From: Chrysochromulina tobinii
Lineage: Eukaryota > Haptophyta > Prymnesiales > Chrysochromulinaceae
Direction of reading: 5' to 3'
Assembly: GCA_001275005.1 (NCBI GenBank)
Contig: JWZX01001884.1
Coordinates: 1-34,617, forward strand
Length of the DNA stretch: 34,617 bases
The notes below the pieces were generated by a model. It was not told the DNA's origin and did no database searches. It saw only the letters and a program-made list of their open reading frames with translations. A program made the position numbers and the translations under genes. This document shows positions 1-10,000 of the stretch, in pieces (within the stretch, counting starts at the first letter, position 1; every line of letters begins with the position of its first letter).

Positions 1-2818
1 GCGGCGGCGGTGGCGGCGCTTCGTATAGCGGAGCTAGCGGCTGGGGCAACCGTTCAGGGCTGCGCTTGGGTTTGGGCTCGTCTCCCTCCTCCGCCTCGAC
101 GATGACCGACGCGACGGCGGCAGAGAAGGCGGAGAAGCCGAAGCTCAGGCTGGTCGCGAAGGCGCCCACTTGTTCACGCGCCGCGGCGGCGGCGGAGTTG
201 AGGGCCTCGGCAGCTGCCTCCGTCATCTCGGTCAGAGCGATGTCCCCATCGTCAAAGGCCGCGCCTCTGGGTTGGGGAGCGCCTTCCGCCATCTGCGCGG
301 GCTGCCACGTGGACGAACCGGCAGTTCCGCGCCGCACCATTGGCGGTGCTGCAGGCGGTGGTCCAGCAGGCGACGGCGGCGCTGGGGGCAGCGGCGGCGG
401 CGGAAGGCCGATGCCCTGCTGGACGAGGAGCTGTGCGCAGAGCAGTGCCTTGCGCCGCTTGCAGTGCTCGAGGAGCATCTCCGCGGGCGGCAGCTCCGGT
501 GGCGGCGGGATGCCCGGCGCCTCGCCCCCGACCACCTCAGTCGCCGGCTCGGTCGCCGGCGCCGGCGCTCGGGCGGCCTTGGCCTCGGCCGACACCGCGG
601 CAGGCGGCGGCGCATTCACATTCACACCGGCTGCAAGGAGCCGCAGCAGCTGCAGCGGTTGGTCTGCCTCGCACGCAGCGTACAAGGCCGCCGTGAGCGC
701 CTGCGCCAGCGCGTCCGGGGAGGCGTCGGCGACGAGCGTGCCGGCTGGGAGCAGACGGTGCTTGGGGACCACAAACTCCTTAAGCTCGTACTTGAGACGG
801 ATGAAGACCTCACGGTAGGTGCGCGGCCCTGGCCCGTCGGGCCCGTCCGAGGTCGCAGGTACGCGCACGCTCGCCGGCAGTGCGGGCTGCCAGACGCCAT
901 TCGGGCCGGCGGGCGGCGGCACGCTCGCAGCACCATCGGCAGCCGGTAGCGGCGGCGGCAGCGTGGCCGTGTGCAGGTGGCTGATGAGGTTCACGAGCGG
1001 CTCATCCATCGAATCAAGCACCAGGGAGCGCACCTTGCTCACGTGTACTCCCAGAGAGCGGTGGCAGCCCGCACATTCGAGACAGATGACCACGCCCAAA
1101 TTGATGCTGACCCATTCGGGCGCCGCCGCGCCGCAGTCCGCGCACTTGAGCCCGCTGCTCAGGAATTCTTCGAGAGCGGCTGAGCGATTCGTCGTCTTGC
1201 GCCCCGGTGCGGAGGGCGCTGCTCCAAAGGCGGCTGCCACGGCGGCGTTGATCGCGTCGGCCCAATCGGTCATCGTACGCTGCGAGAGCGCCTGCAGCTG
1301 GATGAGCTCATTCGGAGAGCGCAGCTCGAGATGGAATCCCGTCCCCTTGCGGATCGGCTTGACGTTGCACAGCACGAGCTGCAGCTCGGCCACCTTGAGC
1401 TTCTCCTTCTTGGTGGACAAGTCCTCACCGGCAGTGTGGCGCGAGGGCAGGCGATCGATGGTGAGCGTACCGTTGGCGATGACGCACCAGCACCGCTTCC
1501 ATTGGCGGAGGAGGCCCTGCTGCACGAAGAGGATGCCTTCCTTGACCGCCGCCTCGGACGGCGCGACCGCCGCGGGCGCGTCCGCGCCGGCGAGGAGCGG
1601 TGAGGTGAATGCCTGCAGCAGCGTACGCGGCACGGCCATCTCGGCGGGCGGCATCGAGAGCGACTCGACGAGCGCCTTCAGTGGGACGACCACCTCGCGG
1701 ATCTGGGCACGCACGTCCTCGAGCCCCTGGCCCGCCACCTCCGCCTGGCTCTGCATCGCCCGGATGGAGAGCTCATGGCGTTCGAGAATCTTCTGCTCCT
1801 GGAGCGTGCTCGCGAAGTTGGCGTAAAAGTAGTCGACCAAGGTCCGGGCGAGCGCAATGCGCGCGGCGCGCCGCGTCTCCAGCAGCCGTGCCTGGAACGT
1901 GTGACGTGTCTTGAGGAGTCCCAGCTGATGGCGCAGGACTGCCGCCTGAGTGTCGTGCAGGGTCGCCGAGCCAGAGCGAAGTTCTGCCATCGAGCTCGGG
2001 GTGCCCTGCGAGTCGCCCGCGCTCGAGGCCGCGTCGTCCGTCGAGGCGGAGAAGGAGCGGCCCTCGGCGCCGCCCACGGCCGGGGGGGCGGCGTCGGCGG
2101 GCGGCGGCGGCGGGGGTGGCGGCGCGCCCGTATCGCCGATGACTGCCGAGGAGAGCTCCTCGAGTGATTTGCCAAACTGGGCGTTGAGCTTCTTGCCGAA
2201 GATGGAGATGCCCGCGCCCAGGCGCGACTTGGCCGCGCTGAGCGCGGCGGCACCCGCCTGCGCGGTCGCCTTGGCCGTGGTCTTCGCATGCGCCCTGACC
2301 GCCATGGCCGACCGGTCGTCTTCGAGCGCAAGAAACTCATTGAGTGACTCGTAAAAGTCATGCGAGAGCGAGCTGTACGTAGAGGAGAGGCGTGGCAAGG
2401 AGGCGAGGCCGCGTGGGTCTTCGAGCATCGCCGTCAGCGGCTCGATGAGCAGCGAGGTGACCTGCCGGCATTGCATCGACTCCGCCACCTCCAACTGAGA
2501 AAAGATCTCTGCGAGACTGCTCGAGTTGAGGATGGGCGTCGAGCCCTCGGCGCTGGCCTCGGTGGCGGCCGCAACGCTAAGGTCCGCGTGCGCGAATGCT
2601 TCGCCGCCAGCCGCGGCGAGTGCGTCCCCGAGCTCCTTGCGCGCCAGCGTCGCCGCCTCCGATGCCTTGATCGACTTTTGCGCGAGCGCGAGGATTTTCT
2701 CCGCCGTGCGCTGCAGCGAGGCCGCCTCGCGCTCGGCGGAGGCGAGCGCCTCACGCAGCGCGGGGGTATCCGAGCCGCAGGTCGCCTCCCAGGTTTCGGA
2801 AGCGGTGAGAGGCTCCAT
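1..2818 (-). CDS. ACAP/ASAP-type ArfGAP (BAR-PH-ArfGAP-ankyrin), 3' end off the left edge
   Basis: The minus frame is open from the ATG at 2818-2816 to base 1, about 939 residues with no stop, so the 3' end lies outside the window. Order seen: an Ala/Glu-rich helical N-terminal half fitting a BAR domain (about residues 10-360, with a proline-rich loop), a PH domain starting near [10 protein letters not shown] and ending near [10 protein letters not shown], then an ArfGAP zinc finger CADC-x16-CLEC followed by the arginine-finger segment [17 protein letters not shown] segment like [15 protein letters not shown] closes the GAP domain, and two weak ankyrin-like repeats follow ([36 protein letters not shown]). 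Known members stimulate GTP hydrolysis by Arf GTPases on curved endosomal or plasma membranes. A Pro/Ala-rich insert splits the ArfGAP domain. The tail after the ankyrins is proline-rich. No intron is visible. The family call is firm; the substrate Arf is unknown. Confidence 0.9.
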   Translation of the reverse strand, partial: MEPLTASETWEATCGSDTPALREALASAEREAASLQRTAEKILALAQKSIKASEAATLARKELGDALAAAGGEAFAHADLSVAAATEASAEGSTPILNSSSLAEIFSQLEVAESMQCRQVTSLLIEPLTAMLEDPRGLASLPRLSSTYSSLSHDFYESLNEFLALEDDRSAMAVRAHAKTTAKATAQAGAAALSAAKSRLGAGISIFGKKLNAQFGKSLEELSSAVIGDTGAPPPPPPPPADAAPPAVGGAEGRSFSASTDDAASSAGDSQGTPSSMAELRSGSATLHDTQAAVLRHQLGLLKTRHTFQARLLETRRAARIALARTLVDYFYANFASTLQEQKILERHELSIRAMQSQAEVAGQGLEDVRAQIREVVVPLKALVESLSMPPAEMAVPRTLLQAFTSPLLAGADAPAAVAPSEAAVKEGILFVQQGLLRQWKRCWCVIANGTLTIDRLPSRHTAGEDLSTKKEKLKVAELQLVLCNVKPIRKGTGFHLELRSPNELIQLQALSQRTMTDWADAINAAVAAAFGAAPSAPGRKTTNRSAALEEFLSSGLKCADCGAAAPEWVSINLGVVICLECAGCHRSLGVHVSKVRSLVLDSMDEPLVNLISHLHTATLPPPLPAADGAASVPPPAGPNGVWQPALPASVRVPATSDGPDGPGPRTYREVFIRLKYELKEFVVPKHRLLPAGTLVADASPDALAQALTAALYAACEADQPLQLLRLLAAGVNVNAPPPAAVSAEAKAARAPAPATEPATEVVGGEAPGIPPPPELPPAEMLLEHCKRRKALLCAQLLVQQGIGLPPPPLPPAPPSPAGPPPAAPPMVRRGTAGSSTWQPAQMAEGAPQPRGAAFDDGDIALTEMTEAAAEALNSAAAAAREQVGAFATSLSFGFSAFSAAVASVIVEAEEGDEPKPKRSPERLPQPLAPLYEAPPPPP

Positions 2819-2981
2819 CGCTGCGTGGGGAGCGCCGTCGACGTCAGGCGCGAAGGACGTCACCCGTGAAGGACGGGAAACTGTGAAGACGTGCGCTGTG
2901 TGAACACTCGGCCGCCCACAATGTACTGCAGACAGTTCGGTCCTACAGCTACAACACGAGCAAGCGTGCGTACTTGTATTC

Positions 2982-4004
2982 TCAACGCACCCTTGAGCCT
3001 TCATAATTTTGGTCCGTCCAAAGACCCTCAGCGCGTAAGGCCTGCTGCTTCTGTGCGTGGCCTCGGAATATGCTGTTGACGTGCACGATGACGGCGTCGC
3101 CCTTACAGCCGTGCTCAAAGTACGTGTGCCCGCTTGGGAAGCGCAGGTGCGGCAGCGACTGCAGGTGCACGGCGTTCGGCTCCCCATCGCTCTGGACGAG
3201 CAAATCGTGCAGCACACGTTGGTTGCGACTCGCCCCAAGGCGAATGAGTTCGCGCTCCCAGGACTTGATGAGCCCGATCGTGCGTGTGTTGCTGAGCACG
3301 CCCATGAAGCCCGCGTTGTGGTAATTGTGCGTGCGAAAGGGCCACAGGGCAGGTTTCTCCACCGGCATCCACATGTCGAACTCGGGAGAAAAGTGTTGCA
3401 GCGGGTCGGAGACCCAAAAGGCATCGACGTCGGCAAAGAGGAGGTTCTTGCCGACTGTCAGATGGCGCAGCATGTGCGTGGCGCGCGCCGCCATCATTTG
3501 CTTGTACGCAAGGCTGTTGAAGCCTGACTCGACGGTGGAGCTGTTGATGTGGCCGCGCTCGACGAGCACCAATGGCTCCGATGGGTACTTTTGCTGCAAA
3601 CGCTTCAAAGCTTTGTCGTCCTCGGCGACGACGAGCACTTCGTAGGGCAGCCCGAGCCTCTTGTACTGCGCGAACCACGCGTGGAAGAAATCGACGTAGC
3701 CGTCGTTGAGCGTGAGCATCACTGTGAAGCGCACAGCATTCGTGTCCAGGTGCTTGCTGATCGGCGATGGGCACACGCAAAAGTAGTACTGACCCCATTC
3801 GGTCCACGCCATACTCGAAAGCGCGTACAGTGCGAGCGCGGCACCAGCCGTGCTTGCATGCCGATGGCGCCATATCAATTTGCGGAACGCCACAGCGTAC
3901 TCTACCACCTGCTTGGCCACCATGGCCGCGCCACACCACGCCGCCGGAGGTGCGTCTTGGAGTGGCGCGTGAACGAGCCTGTAGAAAACCCACAGAGCAA
4001 GCAT
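2982..4004 (-). CDS. GT77-like nucleotide-diphospho-sugar transferase, type II membrane protein
   Basis: This is a 340-residue intronless gene with an ATG at 4004-4002. The N-terminus has hydrophobic stretches near residues 1-35 and 52-66 ([15 protein letters not shown]) that can serve as a Golgi signal anchor. The lumenal part resembles the Nucleotid_trans family (plant RRA, XEG113 and RGXT enzymes). Visible hallmarks are [15 protein letters not shown], a DxD motif in [14 protein letters not shown] (Asp192 and Asp194) that would bind the metal and nucleotide sugar, and the segment [17 protein letters not shown]. Members transfer arabinose, xylose or galactose to cell-wall polymers or glycoproteins; the donor and acceptor here cannot be read. 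Length is typical of the catalytic core. It is divergent from the gene at 4203, with 198 bp between start codons. Confidence 0.82.
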   Translation of the reverse strand: MLALWVFYRLVHAPLQDAPPAAWCGAAMVAKQVVEYAVAFRKLIWRHRHASTAGAALALYALSSMAWTEWGQYYFCVCPSPISKHLDTNAVRFTVMLTLNDGYVDFFHAWFAQYKRLGLPYEVLVVAEDDKALKRLQQKYPSEPLVLVERGHINSSTVESGFNSLAYKQMMAARATHMLRHLTVGKNLLFADVDAFWVSDPLQHFSPEFDMWMPVEKPALWPFRTHNYHNAGFMGVLSNTRTIGLIKSWERELIRLGASRNQRVLHDLLVQSDGEPNAVHLQSLPHLRFPSGHTYFEHGCKGDAVIVHVNSIFRGHAQKQQALRAEGLWTDQNYEGSRVR

Positions 4005-4202
4005 TGTCCCCAGGCGCGATGGTCACAGGATTCCAGTGAACAACGCGCGAGTGAGCAGCGTGACGTTCCTCGACGAAACTTGTGGCTGAATTTGAAACGA
4101 CGGGACGCCGTTTCGACGTTCGCATTCGAGCCTTCTTGGGCTTTCCACCGGGAAATTCAAGTGTGAAGAGTGTGTGTTCAAGAGTGTGTGATCTGGAGGA
4201 AG
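4005..4202. promoter_or_regulatory. Divergent intergenic region between the glycosyltransferase and the SKP1/LRR gene
   Basis: Only 198 bp separate two oppositely directed start codons, so both promoters must lie here. I see no TATA-like box. An inverted repeat GAAACG-n9-CGTTTC lies at 4094-4114. Base composition drops toward A/T near 4085-4100. This is inference from position only. Confidence 0.4.
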
Positions 4203-6206
4203 ATGCGTGCATCGTCGGCTGAGGAGACGGAGGAGGCGCCCACGGCGAAGGAGGCCAAGCACGAGGAGCAAATACGCGTGCGAGCGCGAGACGGAGAGGA
4301 GGTCACGTTGTCGCGCGACGCAGCCCGACTCATGGGCACCTTGAAGGATCTGATGGATCTCGCCACCTCCGAGGATGGCATCTATCCCTTGCCCACGATC
4401 ATGGCCTCGACGCTTCAGATGGTGTGCAAGCTGATGGACCCAGACTACACGTGGCCGAGCTCGGACGAGCATTCGGTCGTGCAGCTGATCCAGCTCATCG
4501 AGGACGCCCTCTATCTCGACGCCCCCGTGGTGGCGCTCAAGCACATCCAGCGCGAGATCGCCTCCCGACTCAACGGCAAGCGCGCCCCCGAACTCTGCGC
4601 GCTGATCGGCGCGGGTGGTGACTTTGGCAGCGCTGAGAAGCAAGCGCCGCCAAACGCCGAGCCGGCATTTGTACCGGAAGACGTTGAGGCGCCGCAGCAG
4701 CCGGCCAACTCCACGTTACCGCCCGAGCCGCTGCAGCAGCCCTCGTTCTCGGCGGACGCCATGGAGGCTGCTCTGGGCCTGGTGGACGTGGCCACGTTGG
4801 CCGAGCTCAAGGGCGTGACTCGATCGTGGCGGGCGCTGGCGCAACGTGTCCTCTGCTCGCGCCTGTGCCGCCGCGACGGCCAGCCAGTACCCACACGTCT
4901 GGATGAGATCACCGACCTTGACGTGGAGCAGCTGATCGAGGCCGGCCGGCCCGGGGACGCGGCCGTAGCGGGGCGGATGCTGCCTGGGCTTGCGCGCCTC
5001 CATGGCTACGGCTATGTGGTGGACGTGGCCGCTGTTCGGGCCGCGGATCTGCAAAACGGGGCTTGGGACACGCGCCGCCCTTCATTTCTACATGGGACAG
5101 CTAAGGATGCTCTCAAAAGGATGCATTGCATCTCAGGCGAAGGAGAGCCGCCGTTGGAACTGACGATCGCAGCTGTTGCCTGTGCGGGCTCGGGAATCGT
5201 TTGCGGTATCCCGGTGCAGCAAATGCGCGAGGGCGGCGTCACGGTGCTCAACTTGTCCAATAAGGGGCTCCAAGTGGCTGCAGCCATGCTCGTCGCCTAT
5301 CTCATCCCTGCTACGTCGGTGGTGCTCAAGAACTGCAACTTGCTCAAGAACAGCCTCGACGTTAAGTCGGCCACGATGCTCGCCAAGATCGGCGCGGAGA
5401 AGGGCATCATGCTCTCGGGCATGACGCGTGACCAGAGTTTGGCCTATTTCTCAGGCCAGAACCTCCGACCCGCCGACGCCATCCTCATCGCGTCTGACCT
5501 GAAGTTCATGGCGGTCCTGACCACCCTGGACTTGGACAGCAACAACATCGGCAACAACGGTGCCAAGGCGATCGCGGAGGCGCTGAAGGTCAACGGGGTC
5601 CTGACCGAGCTCAAGCTCTGGAGCAACAAGATCGGGGACGAGGGAGCCATCGCGATCGCGGAGGCGCTGAAGGTCAACGCGGTGATGACCACCCTCGACC
5701 TCGGAGGCAACAAGATCGGGGTTGAGGGTGCCATCGCGATCGCGGAGGCGCTGAAGGTCACGGCGATCTTGACCACCCTCTCCCTCTGGAACAACAGCAT
5801 CGGGGACGAGGGAGCCACCGCGATCGCGCAGGCGCTGAAAGTCAACGCGGTGGTGACCTCCCTCTTCCTCGGATACAACAAGATCGGGGACGAGGGAGCC
5901 ATCGTGATCGCGGAGGCGCTTAAGGTCAACGCGGTGGTGACCACCCTCTACCTCGGAGGCAACCGCATCGGGGTTGAGGGTGCCAAGGCGATCGCGGAGG
6001 CGCTGAAGGTCAACGCGGTCCTGACCAACTTGGACTTGTTCAACAACTCCATCGGTGCGGAGGGTGCCATCGCGATCGCCAAGGCGCTGAAGGTCAGCGC
6101 GGTCCTGACCAGACTGGACATCCAGGTCAATAACATGGGAGATGCAGGGGAAAAAGCGGTGCAAGATGCGGTGAAGGGCAGGAGTGGATTTGAGTTGAAG
6201 CTGTAG
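4203..6206 (+). CDS. SKP1-like / F-box-like / leucine-rich-repeat fusion protein
   Basis: The gene encodes 667 residues. I start at the ATG at 4203; the frame stays open upstream only to a GTG. Residues about 23-140 look like a whole SKP1: a POZ-type half (VRARDGEEVTLSRDAARLMG, YPLPTIMASTLQMV) and the C-terminal helices (ALYLDAPVVALKHIQREI, NGKRAPELCALIG). Residues about 180-215 (AMEAALGLVDVATLAELKG, then TRSWRALAQRVL) are F-box-like. After a spacer come eight RNase-inhibitor-type LRRs of 28 residues, pattern VLTTLDLxxNxIGDEGAxAIAEALKVNA. In SCF ubiquitin ligases SKP1 and the F-box/LRR receptor are separate proteins; here they appear in one chain. The LRR assignment is certain, SKP1-like likely, F-box tentative. 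No intron. The ligase role is inference. Confidence 0.85.
   Translation: MRASSAEETEEAPTAKEAKHEEQIRVRARDGEEVTLSRDAARLMGTLKDLMDLATSEDGIYPLPTIMASTLQMVCKLMDPDYTWPSSDEHSVVQLIQLIEDALYLDAPVVALKHIQREIASRLNGKRAPELCALIGAGGDFGSAEKQAPPNAEPAFVPEDVEAPQQPANSTLPPEPLQQPSFSADAMEAALGLVDVATLAELKGVTRSWRALAQRVLCSRLCRRDGQPVPTRLDEITDLDVEQLIEAGRPGDAAVAGRMLPGLARLHGYGYVVDVAAVRAADLQNGAWDTRRPSFLHGTAKDALKRMHCISGEGEPPLELTIAAVACAGSGIVCGIPVQQMREGGVTVLNLSNKGLQVAAAMLVAYLIPATSVVLKNCNLLKNSLDVKSATMLAKIGAEKGIMLSGMTRDQSLAYFSGQNLRPADAILIASDLKFMAVLTTLDLDSNNIGNNGAKAIAEALKVNGVLTELKLWSNKIGDEGAIAIAEALKVNAVMTTLDLGGNKIGVEGAIAIAEALKVTAILTTLSLWNNSIGDEGATAIAQALKVNAVVTSLFLGYNKIGDEGAIVIAEALKVNAVVTTLYLGGNRIGVEGAKAIAEALKVNAVLTNLDLFNNSIGAEGAIAIAKALKVSAVLTRLDIQVNNMGDAGEKAVQDAVKGRSGFELKL
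5513..6170 (+). repeat. Tandem 84-bp coding repeats (LRR array)
   Basis: About eight 84-bp units, one per 28-residue LRR, follow each other without spacers. The core GCGATCGCGGAGGCGCTGAA recurs almost unchanged. Variation is concentrated in the codons for the exposed beta-strand positions (for example LDLGGN, LSLWNN, LFLGYN, LYLGGN). Confidence 0.9.
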
Positions 6207-7082
6207 ATTGTGCAAGCATGTGAACATGTGTGGATCGCTGTTTCGTGTTCTGTGAAGTTATTTCCTAATTTGGAAGCTGCCGGATTAGGCGTTTTCAATA
6301 GGGTGCTGAATTATTTTCCGAACGCGAGCGGACACCTTCTGACCTGTTAGGAAGCGAGCCTTCCAACGTACTCTGCAGCTCATGTCGAGCTCCACGACGA
6401 CGCCGGGGGCGCCCTCCGTGCCACCGCCAAGCCCGGACTTGCGATCGAGCTGATACGGCTTGCGCCCTAAGCCATGGCACGATCGCAGCCCGCGGCGCAC
6501 GGCCACGGCCTGCGGCGTACCAACCCGCCCTCCGCGCTCCGGGTAAAATTTGCCATGAAGGTGCGCAAGCGCGCACAGCAGCGCTAGAGCAGGCTACGCT
6601 TATGCGCATTGTCAAGCAAGTGCGTGCTACCCTCGGTGACGCACCCTGTCACTGTGGGCCGACTTTGTCACGCATGCCAACGCGTGCTACATGGACGCCA
6701 TCATACGGACGGGACCTTCCGTCGCGTTCGTATCCCGAGCCGTCGGACCTGACCTAGAAAGAACTCGGGCCAGAGCCGGACCCAAGGATCGGGGGCCCGC
6801 TCAGCCGTGATCTGTGATGTATCGGCTATCGCACCCAGTCCGCACTGGACGGGGCACGGGCGCATGGTCGAGCTCTTGGCGCGTAGAACGTACACGGAAG
6901 TACAGGGCTACATGCAGCCATGTCTACGTTCCTAAGTAGGATTCGGAGTCCGGCCCTCTCTCTTCGCCGGCTCCAGGGCCCCCTGGGGGTGTTTGTTGAT
7001 TTCAACATCCCTTTCGCAGATGCGCTGGCCGCTGCACAAAGAAGACCTAATTTGAGCTCTGCACCGCAGCTGATGCTATTTT
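6207..7082. other. Intergenic region, no gene recognised
   Basis: The 876 bp between the LRR gene and the end of the armadillo gene hold only short open frames (73 to 106 codons, on both strands), none with a recognisable domain or a reading frame supported by codon use. Composition is less GC-rich than the flanking genes and varies along the stretch. It may be 3' UTR plus a decayed element. The armadillo gene arrives on the minus strand and the LRR gene on the plus strand, so the two 3' ends face each other and no promoter is expected. Confidence 0.5.
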
Positions 7083-10000
7083 TCAGCCACGGAGAGCTCT
7101 CGCCGCCGGCGCGTTTGGCTCCACACCAAACTGGGGCGGCCTGGCTCGCATCGACTTGGGCGGTTTCTCCTTGGCGGCGCCCCGCGGGGTGGACGGCTTC
7201 ATCTCCTTGTCCTTCTCTTTCGCGTGATCTTTAGTGTGATCAGGGGGAGCTGGAGGCTTGACGCCGCCGCGCTTGGTGGTGGCTCCGCCGCCTCCCGTCT
7301 CGTTGCTGGCACCCGCGGGCTTAGCGCTCAGTACGGCGCTGCTGATGCGGCTGCCACGCGGCGACGGCTCGTGCTGCGCCTGCGGCGCCTTGCGCGGGGA
7401 AACCTCGCGCCGCGTCTTCTTGCCCTTGCGCTGCCGGTCGGCCGGATCGGCGCCGTCTCGGGCACCCTCGTTCCGGCCACCCGCCGCGCTGCTGCTCGGC
7501 GCCGTACTGAGCGCCTCGTAGAGCTTGGGCGGCACGTTGAGAAGCGCCAGGATGGTGGTGACCTGATGAGGCACGCAATCAGCCTGAGGAGGGAGGCACT
7601 CAGCCTGAGGAGGGAGGCACTCAGCCTGAGGAGGACGGCACTCAGCCTGAGGAGGGAGGCACTCAGCCTGAGGAGGACGGCACTCAGCCTGAGGAGGGAG
7701 GCACTCAGCCTAATGAGGGAGGCACTCAGCCTGAGGAGGGCGGCACTCAGCCTAATGAGGGAGGCACTCAGCCTAATGAGGGAGGCACTCAGCCTGAGGA
7801 TGGTGGTGACCTGGTCCCTCAGCCACGAGGGCTCGGCACGGCGCGCGATGGCGAGGAAGGGTTCGGTGGCGTTCGCCAGGAGCATCCCCGCACGAGCGTC
7901 CGCGTCGTGCGCCAGATTAGAGAGCGTCGCGAGCGCCTGCCCGTGTGCCTCGCACCCGTCGTCACGCACGAGCTCGATCAGCGGCGCGAGAGCCCCAGCC
8001 TCCACCAGCCGCCGCTTGTGCTGCGCCGCCTCGGCGGTTTCGCCTTGGGTGAGCCCCCAGAGGGCGCAGCACGCGTGCTTCTGCGCGCTCGCACTGCCGA
8101 GCGAGAGCAGCGTCACGAGAGGCCCCACGCCTCCCACGTTGACAATCGCTCGCTTCGCGACACCCTTGTCCTTTGCAAGGTCGGCCAGCACGCCAGCAGC
8201 AAAGGCCTGCGCCTCCGCGCTCTCGTCACGGCTGAGCAGGGCCACGAGCGGCACGATGCCCCCTACCTTGACAATGGTCGCCTTGTTCTCGCCCTTGGAC
8301 CCGCCGAGGTGCCAGAGCGCCTCGGCCGCGTAACGCGCCGTCTCGAGCTTCTCCGAAGAGAGCAGGGCGACGAGCAGCGGCACGCCCCCCGCGCCCGCGA
8401 CGAGCTGCTGCCCCTTGGTGGTGGCCGCGATGCGCGAGAGGCACGCGCACGCATGCAGCTGCGCCTCGCGCTGCGCCGACGGGATGAGCATCTGGACCAG
8501 AGGCGGCGCGCCCCCCGCCCCGATCAGCGCCTCCTTGTTGGCGGCGAACTGGCTCAAGTGGAAGAGTACCTCCGCCACACGAGTCTGCAAACCGGACGCG
8601 TTGCGCCCATCGCCCAGCAGCCCGCACAGGGGCGCGATGGCTCCTTCGGCGGCGATGGCGGCGCAGTTGGCCGCCGATCGCCCCGCGAGCACCGCCAAGA
8701 TGCGAGTCGCCATGAGCGTGGCCGACGCGTTGCGCACGTGATGGAGGAGCGCCACGAGCGGCCTGACGACAGCATTCCGGTTGGCGTCGCTCGGCGCCCC
8801 GATGTGGATCAGAGCGTTCATTGCATGCCGTTGCGTCTCCTCATCCACACTGCCGAGCAGCAGCACAAGTGGGCCGATCGCGTCCAACGCGGGCCGCGCC
8901 AAGGCGAGCTGGTTCTCGGTGCAGTCGCGCACGAGGGCCTCGAGAGCGGCGGCGGCCCACTGTCGGCCCTGCTCAGTTCCCTCCGCGAGGACGCGGACAA
9001 GCGGGGCGAGACCCCCCGCCCGCGCGATGCCCAGCTGATTGTCTGCATTCGACGCGAGGTGCCACAGGGCGCGCGTCGGCGCATCCCACGAGGTGGTCGG
9101 CGCCGCCGACGCGCGCCCAGACTCGGCCGGTAACGCCGTCGCGGGCCGTTTGAGCATCTCGACGAGAGGCGCCAAACCGCCTTCCTCGGCGACTCGGATC
9201 TGGTTGATCACGTTCTGCTCCGCGAGTGCGCCGATCGCACCGGCCGCCCACCGGCGTGTGAACGCCTCCTCCACGCGCGCCTGCGCTGTCCCGGACGCTG
9301 TGCCCGGCACCGCGGACCCTTGCGCCGCCGGCGAGCCCGGCGCTGTCCCGGGCGCCGTCCCGGGCGCCGTCCCGGGCGCCGTCCCGGGCGGTGCGGGCGG
9401 CGGTGCGGGCGGCAGTGCGGGCGGCGGCACGATTTCCACTTGCGCAACGATGAGATGAGACGTCTTGATCAAGGAGCTGAGCATGGAGGACGCGCTATGG
9501 GTATGCCTGAGCTTGGTCCAGGCCGCCGAGGACGGAGGCATCGTGAGTGCCGGCCCCAAGCTGATCGGGATGACAGCCGCCGTCTCGAGCGCCATCTGCC
9601 TTGGGTGGAGCGTCGTCTCGAGCGCCTTCGTGGAGGGCTCCAGTCGACGCAGCACGGCGACCAACGGCTCGAACGCCCCTTCCTCGGCGATCATGTACTG
9701 CGTGTCGGCGTTGCCCATGCCAATGAATGCAAGGGCGCGCGCTGCCAGCGCTGACGGGCCGAGTATCGGCTCGTACAGCCATTGCACGAGCTGCGTGATC
9801 GCGCCCGCAGCCGCGATCTCGAGCTGCGTAGCATGCACCTTCGCCATGGCCTCGGCCCCGTCGCCGTCCGCTTGGGCCAAATTGGCGAGCGCGCTCGCGG
9901 CGTGCCGCTTGGCACCTGCACTCCCCATCGAGAGGAGCCGAACGAGAGGACGCACGCCGCCCGAGCGAACGATCGCCGCCTTGTTCTCGGCACGCACTGC

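Noticed and set aside
66-949. Long plus-strand frames opposite the ArfGAP gene
   Set aside because: High GC leaves all frames open. These have Arg/Ala/Ser-rich composition without domains, while the minus frame carries BAR, PH and ArfGAP motifs.
6285-6895. Short minus-strand frames considered as a transposase remnant
   Set aside because: No catalytic motif, terminal repeats or consistent frame could be seen.
6920-7234. 104-codon plus-strand frame starting with ATG
   Set aside because: It overlaps the 3' coding end of the armadillo gene on the other strand and has no recognisable domain.
7565-7800. Regular 21-nt repeats resembling a CRISPR array
   Set aside because: There are no unique spacers and no Cas genes. 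The array lies between consensus splice sites inside an armadillo gene and is a minisatellite intron.
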